Of a stretch of DNA of 64,000 nucleotides, positions 58,805 to 64,000 are shown piece after piece (positions within the stretch are counted from its first letter, which is position 1; each line of letters begins with the position of its first letter). The position numbers were made by a program, and so were the translations under genes. Below the pieces are notes generated by a model that was not told the origin of the DNA, did no database searches, and was given only the letters and a program-made list of their open reading frames with translations. Location: assembly GCA_958448165.1 (NCBI GenBank), contig CAUDCW010000001.1:124001-188000 (forward strand), given 5' to 3'. The stretch is from an uncultured Oscillospiraceae bacterium (lineage in GTDB: Bacteria > Bacillota > Clostridia > Oscillospirales > Acutalibacteraceae).

Positions 58805-61264
58805 TTATGCTCCGATAAATATCTGAGTCCAGTACAGCGTTCCGTTTTTACTGTAGCATCCAACGCCTATGCCGTTGTAATCCATACCGAGAATATTTGC
58901 ACGGTGACCCTCGGAATTCATCCATGCGTTTATTACCTCATCAGGAGATTTCTGCCCTGCGGCAATATTCTCGCCGAGTGCATCCCACCTTATGTTCTTC
59001 TCTTCAATCACAGAGAAGCAGTCGCTCCCGTCAGGTCTTGTGTGTGAAAAAAGCTGAGTAAGCTCCTTTGCCCTCACCTGCGCAGCCTTAGCAACATCCT
59101 TTCTGTTCGCCAGAGTGTCAAGCCCCGCATTGTTTCTCACAACATTTACTAGACGCACAACCTCATTTGCATATTCGGCAGTAATATCCACCGGCTTCGA
59201 CGGCTCAGACGGCTCAGGTGAAGACAGCTTCTCGCCTATGCCCGATATACTGTTCGGCATACCGAGGCAGTGCTTTTGCACATAGATGCTGTCAATCAGC
59301 TTGACTTCACCGCTTTTGTCAACATCGCCGCACCGCTTCTGTTTGTCATTAAAGCTAATAATAGCCAAAACGCATTTCTGTATTTCAATTGCGTCCCTGA
59401 GATTGACATTGCCGTCAGAGTTCACATCACCCAGAATCAGCGTTTCCGCCGTACCATTTACGGTAACATTACAGGTAACAACCATTCCGTTATAGGTTAC
59501 CGCCGTAACCTTTGCCGTGCCGGGTGCAACGGCTGTTACCAATCCGCCCGACTTCTTAACGCTTGCAACACTCGGGTTGTCGCTTGAATAATAGATTGCA
59601 TAAGAGCCCTCGCCGCTCGGCAATGAGCTGTTGAGGTCAAAGGTTTCGCCTATGTCAAGCGTCAGTTCCGTTGCATTGAGCGTGATTGAGGTCGGCGCTT
59701 TCTTGACGGTTATCTTGCAGCTTGCACTCTTGCTGTGCTTTTTAACCGTAATAGTTGCCGTTCCGGTCGCCTTTGCTGTTATCCTTCCGCTATTTGATAC
59801 CTCGGCAACGCTTGTGTTGCTGCTGCTCCAGCTTACCGCCTGATGAATATAGCTTGGCGAAACAGTGGCGGATATAGTGTAAACCTCGCCCACACCCATT
59901 GTCATTGATGTTTTGCTCAGCTTGACGTCTGTTGCCGTCTGAGTACCAAGACTTGTGAAATTCACAGTATAAAGATGAGAATAATACTCCGATTCGGTAT
60001 TAGCGTATCCCTTCAATGTGAAGCCGTCACTTCTGCCCGGTTCTCCTGTTTCGGTATCTATCGAAAAGCCGAATGCCAGATCCCCGATACTTGTTACCGT
60101 CATCGGCACTGTCACCGTTTTTAGTGAATTACAGCCGCAAAAAGCCATTTTACCTATTGTCGTGACACCATCGGGAATATTTATACTGCTAAGTCCCGTT
60201 GCTCCGTAAAATGCAAGCTCGTCTATTACCTTAACAGAGCTCGGCAGCTTGACGGATTTAAGGTTCTGAATATTCTTTTCCACATTTACCTGATTTGCAA
60301 ATGCCGCTCCTGCAATAAGCTTTGTTCCGTTTTTGACGGTAATCTCGGTATTTGCCGGCATACTGCCCTTGTAGCCATAGCATATGTCGCCGATATAAAT
60401 CACGCCGTCAGGCTGATTATTGTACCATTCGGTGTTCGTAAGAACAACTGCGCCCATTCTTTCTACACTGTTCGGGATTGAGATGTCCGACAGAGAAGTA
60501 CAGCCATAGAACGCCGCCTCGCCGATATTTTTCACACCGTCCGGTATTGTAACCGACTTCAGATTTGCACAGTTAAAGAATGCAGCAGCGGCAATTCCCT
60601 TTGTGCCGTCTTTAATCTCGATTTTCGTATTCTCGGGCATATCCCCCTTATAGGCATAGGCAACCTTGCCGAGATACACCATTCCGGGATCCTGCTCGGA
60701 GAACCAAAGGGTGTCATCGCAGGCACCCTCACCGACGCTCTCGACGTTTTTACACAGCTTGCTTACATCGCCTACGTTTGAATCGGCAAAAACAAAGTGT
60801 CCGATACTTTTCACCGCAGGATTATGAATCTCAACCTTATACAATTCCGGGCAATCGGCAAAGGCATAATCGCCGATGCTTACAACGCTGTCAGGCAGAT
60901 AAACCTCCATAAGATTGCTGTGGCCATAAAACGCTCCCCCATTAATTCCGGTGACTGCATACCCGTCAAGCTCATCGGGAACATAGACAATTGTGTCCTC
61001 ACCGACGAATGAAATAATATCTATAGTTGCGTCGCTTTTTATGTAATACTCATAATACGACTCGCTATCCTCCGCCGACGCAATATGAACCTCACTCCTG
61101 CCCGACGTTACATCGCCGATACTCTGCTTTGCCGCTAAAGACGGTAAAACCGTTTTGCTGTCCTTTTCAAGTGCTGAGGCACTTACCGCACCTGTGCACA
61201 CTACGCTTGCCGCCATTAACGCCGCCATAGCCGCTGCGGCAAAGGTTTTGAATATTTTTTTCAT
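58805..61264 (-). CDS. Secreted protein: BspA-type LRR, two BIG_2, dockerin, CAP domain
   Basis: 819 residues. Signal peptide about 1-30. Residues about 70-430 are BspA-type leucine-rich repeats (LMEVYLPDSVVSIGDYAFADC, LKSVTIPDGVKNIGEAAFYGC). Two BIG_2 domains (about 443-520 and 521-600) are almost identical to those of the upstream beta-helix protein. A type I dockerin (about 607-680, GDVNSDGNVNLRDAIEIQK, then DVDKSGEVKLIDSI) sits internally. The end (about 695-819) is a CAP/SCP domain: VRLVNVVRNNAGL, FSHTRPDGSDCF, ALGENIAAGQ, MNSEGHRANILG. CAP domains of this sort are found in many secreted bacterial proteins of mostly unknown role. It is transcribed from its own near-consensus promoter. 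Confidence 0.88.
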   Translation of the reverse strand: MKKIFKTFAAAAMAALMAASVVCTGAVSASALEKDSKTVLPSLAAKQSIGDVTSGRSEVHIASAEDSESYYEYYIKSDATIDIISFVGEDTIVYVPDELDGYAVTGINGGAFYGHSNLMEVYLPDSVVSIGDYAFADCPELYKVEIHNPAVKSIGHFVFADSNVGDVSKLCKNVESVGEGACDDTLWFSEQDPGMVYLGKVAYAYKGDMPENTKIEIKDGTKGIAAAAFFNCANLKSVTIPDGVKNIGEAAFYGCTSLSDISIPNSVERMGAVVLTNTEWYNNQPDGVIYIGDICYGYKGSMPANTEITVKNGTKLIAGAAFANQVNVEKNIQNLKSVKLPSSVKVIDELAFYGATGLSSINIPDGVTTIGKMAFCGCNSLKTVTVPMTVTSIGDLAFGFSIDTETGEPGRSDGFTLKGYANTESEYYSHLYTVNFTSLGTQTATDVKLSKTSMTMGVGEVYTISATVSPSYIHQAVSWSSSNTSVAEVSNSGRITAKATGTATITVKKHSKSASCKITVKKAPTSITLNATELTLDIGETFDLNSSLPSGEGSYAIYYSSDNPSVASVKKSGGLVTAVAPGTAKVTAVTYNGMVVTCNVTVNGTAETLILGDVNSDGNVNLRDAIEIQKCVLAIISFNDKQKRCGDVDKSGEVKLIDSIYVQKHCLGMPNSISGIGEKLSSPEPSEPSKPVDITAEYANEVVRLVNVVRNNAGLDTLANRKDVAKAAQVRAKELTQLFSHTRPDGSDCFSVIEEKNIRWDALGENIAAGQKSPDEVINAWMNSEGHRANILGMDYNGIGVGCYSKNGTLYWTQIFIGA

Positions 61265-61302
61265 TTTTATCCTCCTTTACCCGCGCAAAGATTTCTATCC
61301 TG

Positions 61303-61331
61303 ATTATACAAGCAAATTTATATACTGTCAA
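61303..61331 (-). promoter_or_regulatory. Promoter of the LRR-CAP dockerin gene
   Basis: Minus strand TTGACA (61326-61331), 17-base spacer, TATAAT (61303-61308); both boxes perfect. Confidence 0.82.
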
Positions 61332-61384
61332 TATATTTTTATTTGTTTTAACAATTATTTTTGTCAACTTGTTTAATAAATAAC

Positions 61385-61430
61385 AGACAAAAAATCAGCC
61401 AGGCAGCTTACTCGGCGTCCTGACTGATTC
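61385..61430 (-). terminator. Terminator of the two-component operon
   Basis: AATCAG-CAGG/CCTG-CTGATT stem followed on the minus strand by TTTTTTGT. Confidence 0.82.
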
Positions 61431-61456
61431 AAATTCTTTTTATTCACAAGGTCCGA

Positions 61457-63172
61457 TCAACTGTTTTGCAGAGCAATAAAGCTGACCGTTATTTTTGTTC
61501 CCTTCTGATGCTCGCTTTGTATTTCAATTTTAGCGTTGTGCTGTTCTGCAATGTGCTTGACTATTGCAAGGCCCAGTCCCGTGCCGCCCGTCTGCTTTGA
61601 GCGGCTTTTGTCAACACGGTAAAATCTCTCGAACACCCTGTCAATATGCTCCGAGGGAATACCTATTCCCGTGTCCTCAACCGTCAGCACAACCCGGTCA
61701 CCGACAGGCTCAACGCCGAGCATAACACTGCCGCCCTCTTTGTTGTATCTTATGGCGTTGTCGCACAGGTTATAGACAAGCTCATAAATCATCTCGCGGT
61801 CACCCCTGATTTTACAGGGCTTTGCATTGACCTCAATCTCAACGCCGTGCTTATGGGCGTTCATCGCAAGGGAATCATTGCAGTCCGACAGAATCTCGGC
61901 CATATCAATCGTGCTGATTCTGTCCTGCTCGCTTGCCTCCTCCTCAAGACGTGAAAGCTTGATAATGTCGCCGATAAGCGCAACAAGGCGCTGTGCCTCC
62001 TTGTGTATTTTGGCGGCAAAGCTTTTAACGTCCTCGTCCCTGGCTATACCGCTTTCTATCATCTCGGCATAACCCGAAATAGACGTAAGCGGCGTTTTAA
62101 GCTCGTGCGAAACATTGGCGGTAAACTCCTGCTTCATCTTTTCAACGCTCTTGTGGTGCGTAATATCGACAAGGAAGCACACAACGCCGGTCTGAACGTC
62201 GTTGACAAAAACAGGGTTTGTTATGATCTGCAGGCTTTTGTCGCCATGCTCTATCTCGCAGATTGCGTTTTTGCCGTTCATCGCACGGCTTATGCAATCC
62301 TCAAATTTTTCACGCTCAGTCACATCAAGCCCGACAGGATGAATCGGCGCATTGCGTTTTGTATGCACCATTTTCTGTGCGCTTTCATTGTGCATAATAA
62401 CCTTGCCGTCAATATCAAGAAAAATAAGTCCCTCATTCATATTGGCGGTAATTGTTTTAATCTTCTGCGTTTCGGCAAGAAGCTCCTCGTTTTTACGCCA
62501 GATCTGCTCCCTCTGCTGTTCAATGGTTGTCGAAAGCGGCGCAAGCTCGTCATAAGCGACATTTTCGGTGTTTTTCGCCATGTTGACAATCGGCTTTGTA
62601 ATGTGCTTTGACATTCTTTTCGCAAGGAACCAGCAGATAAGTATAATCGCACCGCCGATAATAACGACCACAGGCATTATGCTGTTGAACATTGACAGCA
62701 CACTATACATATTTTTTGACACTCTCAGAATGTTGCCGTTGTCAAGCCTGACCGCATAATAATACATCAGATCGCCGGTTTCGTTTGAATAGCGGCTGCT
62801 GATTCCGATGCCCGAGCTTTTAGCATCTATAAATTCGGGTCGGTCACTGTGGCTCTTCATTTCGTCCTCGTCGAGATCCTTTGAGCTTTCATACAGCACA
62901 GTGCCCGAGCCGTCAATAACAGTTATGCGGTAGTCACCGCCCTTATAACTGTCAAGCTCCGAATAATCCGACATCTTGTTGCAGTCCACCACAAGAACCT
63001 GGACATAGTTTTTTATGTCGTCCTTAAGCTGTCCCGACATCAGTGACCAGAATATAATGCTTATCGCAAAACAGGTGAGCAGCAAAGACACAAGCCCGAC
63101 TATTGTAAGATTTTTGGTAATATTAGAGCTTAAATTAACGCTCCTTGTCACCGTGGCTTTACTCTTATTCAC
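61457..63172 (-). CDS. Sensor histidine kinase, PhoR type
   Basis: About 571 residues, starting at the GTG at 63172, which overlaps the regulator stop (GTGAATAA); an ATG at 63190 is the alternative. Two membrane helices (about 20-45 and 170-195) frame an extracellular sensor loop of about 120 residues. A HAMP-like segment, a PAS domain (NMNEGLIFLDIDGKVIMHN), the dimerisation/phosphoacceptor helix (FTANVSHELKTPLTSISGYAEMI, His about 358) and the catalytic ATPase domain (NLCDNAIRYN, DTGIGIP, FERFYRVDKSRS, GTGLGLAIVKHI) follow. It pairs with the response regulator encoded just upstream. The arrangement resembles PhoPR/WalK-type sensors; whether phosphate is the signal is not shown. Confidence 0.94.
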   Translation of the reverse strand: MNKSKATVTRSVNLSSNITKNLTIVGLVSLLLTCFAISIIFWSLMSGQLKDDIKNYVQVLVVDCNKMSDYSELDSYKGGDYRITVIDGSGTVLYESSKDLDEDEMKSHSDRPEFIDAKSSGIGISSRYSNETGDLMYYYAVRLDNGNILRVSKNMYSVLSMFNSIMPVVVIIGGAIILICWFLAKRMSKHITKPIVNMAKNTENVAYDELAPLSTTIEQQREQIWRKNEELLAETQKIKTITANMNEGLIFLDIDGKVIMHNESAQKMVHTKRNAPIHPVGLDVTEREKFEDCISRAMNGKNAICEIEHGDKSLQIITNPVFVNDVQTGVVCFLVDITHHKSVEKMKQEFTANVSHELKTPLTSISGYAEMIESGIARDEDVKSFAAKIHKEAQRLVALIGDIIKLSRLEEEASEQDRISTIDMAEILSDCNDSLAMNAHKHGVEIEVNAKPCKIRGDREMIYELVYNLCDNAIRYNKEGGSVMLGVEPVGDRVVLTVEDTGIGIPSEHIDRVFERFYRVDKSRSKQTGGTGLGLAIVKHIAEQHNAKIEIQSEHQKGTKITVSFIALQNS

Positions 63173-63833
63173 CGATTTTGTACCCCACATGTCTTACCGT
63201 CACAATATAATTTCCTGCTTCGCCAAGCTTTTGCCTGAGAGTTTTGATGTGCATATCAACAGTGCGGCTCTCGCCCTCAAAGTCATATCCCCAGACCTTG
63301 CCGAGAAGCTTTTCTCTTGAAAGCGCAATATCCTTGTTGGCAACAAGATATTTCAGCAGCTCGTATTCCTTGTATGTAAGAACGCAGGTTTCGCCGCCGA
63401 CGGTAACCTTGTGTTTGTGGTCGTCAATTGTTATTTCCTTGTAAATAAGAGTTTTTTCCTCCTGCTTGTTTTCACAGCGGCGAAGCAACGCCTTGACCCT
63501 CGACACAAGCTCCATTACACCGAACGGCTTTGTTATATAGTCATCGGCACCCATATCAAGCCCCTTGACCTTGTCGATTTCGCTCGTCTTAGCCGTAACC
63601 ATAATAACAGGGATTCCACGGGTAGTTTCTTTTGCCCTGATTTTTTGCAGAATCGCAAGACCGTCCTCACCCGGAAGCATAATGTCGAGCATTACAAGCT
63701 TTGGAAGCTGTTTTTCAAGAGCCGAGACAAAGTCCTTGCCGTTTGAAAAAGCCTGCACCTCAAAGCCGCTGTTTTTAATTGCGTAGCTCTCCATCTCTCT
63801 TATATCATTATCATCCTCAACAATGTAAATCAT
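63165..63833 (-). CDS. Response regulator, PhoB/OmpR type
   Basis: 222 residues. Receiver domain 1-120: acidic pair at E6-D8, phosphoacceptor Asp50 in LVMLDIMLPGEDG, the Thr/Lys switch in VTAKTSEIDKVKG. A C-terminal winged-helix DNA-binding domain follows: YKEITIDDHKHKVTVGGETCVLTYKEYELLKYLVANKDIALSREKLLGKVWGYDFEGESRTVDMHIKTLRQKLG. It is encoded first in the two-gene operon with its kinase and has an RBS (GAAGGAAATGAGG region) before the ATG. Target genes are unknown. Confidence 0.95.
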   Translation of the reverse strand: MIYIVEDDNDIREMESYAIKNSGFEVQAFSNGKDFVSALEKQLPKLVMLDIMLPGEDGLAILQKIRAKETTRGIPVIMVTAKTSEIDKVKGLDMGADDYITKPFGVMELVSRVKALLRRCENKQEEKTLIYKEITIDDHKHKVTVGGETCVLTYKEYELLKYLVANKDIALSREKLLGKVWGYDFEGESRTVDMHIKTLRQKLGEAGNYIVTVRHVGYKIGE

Positions 63834-63912
63834 AGCGCAACCTCATTTCCTTCATATAACTAAATTAAGTATATCACATTTATATATAGCAGTGGGTAAA
63901 ACTTTGGTAAAA

Positions 63913-64000
63913 TCAGATATCAAGCTCCATATACCTGCGGTAAGTCTTAAATCCGACTGCCTCATAAAATTTCAGTGCATTCTCGTTAAACTCCCACATA
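63913..64000 (-). CDS. GNAT-family acetyltransferase, C-terminal end (partial)
   Basis: The last 28 codons of a gene that begins beyond the right edge. They read WEFNENALKFYEAVGF, then a RRYMELDI end and TGA at 63913. This matches the final strand-helix of GNAT acetyltransferases (VWEFNENA-x-x-FYE-x-x-GF). It precedes the two-component operon by about 80 bp in the same direction. The substrate cannot be determined from this fragment. Confidence 0.85.
   Translation of the reverse strand, partial: MWEFNENALKFYEAVGFKTYRRYMELDI

Overview
The window looks like chromosomal DNA of a starch-degrading gut member of the Oscillospiraceae/Ruminococcaceae, most like Ruminococcus bromii. Four secreted proteins carry type I dockerins with a shared NLRDAI core. 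One of them is a type I pullulanase with starch-binding modules, the hallmark of a cell-surface amylosome. Housekeeping genes (rpsF-ssb-rpsR, rpsO-pnp, pheST, ireB, hflX, ymfFH) and Gram-positive control elements (Phe T-box, tetrahydrofolate riboswitch) also fit a low-to-mid GC Clostridia host. The species assignment is inference: there is no 16S gene here.

Left part (1-17,520, all on the minus strand): one long locus behind a near-consensus promoter at 17,490-17,518. It encodes an ER-type signal peptidase of the SipW class and seven TasA/camelysin-like surface proteins. Most of these have an N-terminal hydrophobic helix ending in a Trp-containing AWF-like motif. All seven share a W-x-[ED]-G-x-D motif. 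Inserted among them are a membrane-anchored McrB-like AAA+ ATPase and a DUF2357-like protein whose C-terminal half is one long coiled coil. Two of the subunits carry modules that look like CBM26 starch-binding domains. I read this as a candidate surface-fibre system, possibly for starch adhesion, and it is the best candidate here for an undescribed system. A broken four-helix-bundle gene framed by inverted GAGTG-type repeats sits inside the locus.

Middle (17,800-33,740): the rpsF-ssb-rpsR operon; a dockerin protein with a CBM9-like domain; the dockerin pullulanase; a THF-riboswitch-controlled folate transporter gene; and a maltose-type ABC transporter (binding protein and two permeases, no ATPase gene). 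Pullulanase outside the cell and the transporter in the membrane form a plausible starch-to-oligosaccharide uptake path. After these come an ECF sigma/anti-sigma pair, a DinJ-YafQ toxin-antitoxin pair, tRNA-Gln(CUG), tRNA-Pro(CGG) and a MntA-HepT pair.

Right part (33,790-64,000): folD-lgt-ymfH-ymfF; an HtrA-type protease; malic enzyme; RNase P RNA; ireB; T-box-pheS-pheT; small membrane, Lys/Ala-rich and lipoprotein genes; hflX; rpsO-pnp; two bacterial PH-domain proteins; a patatin; two further dockerin proteins (a parallel beta-helix protein, and a leucine-rich-repeat/CAP protein) that share recently homogenised Ig-like domains; a PhoR/PhoB-type two-component system; and the end of a GNAT acetyltransferase gene.

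Dispersed non-coding repeats are a second theme. There are two MITE-like families with clear terminal inverted repeats, a fold-back family with GAGTG-rich arms, and a 142-bp inverted-arm element. No CRISPR array, prophage, transposase or rRNA gene was seen.
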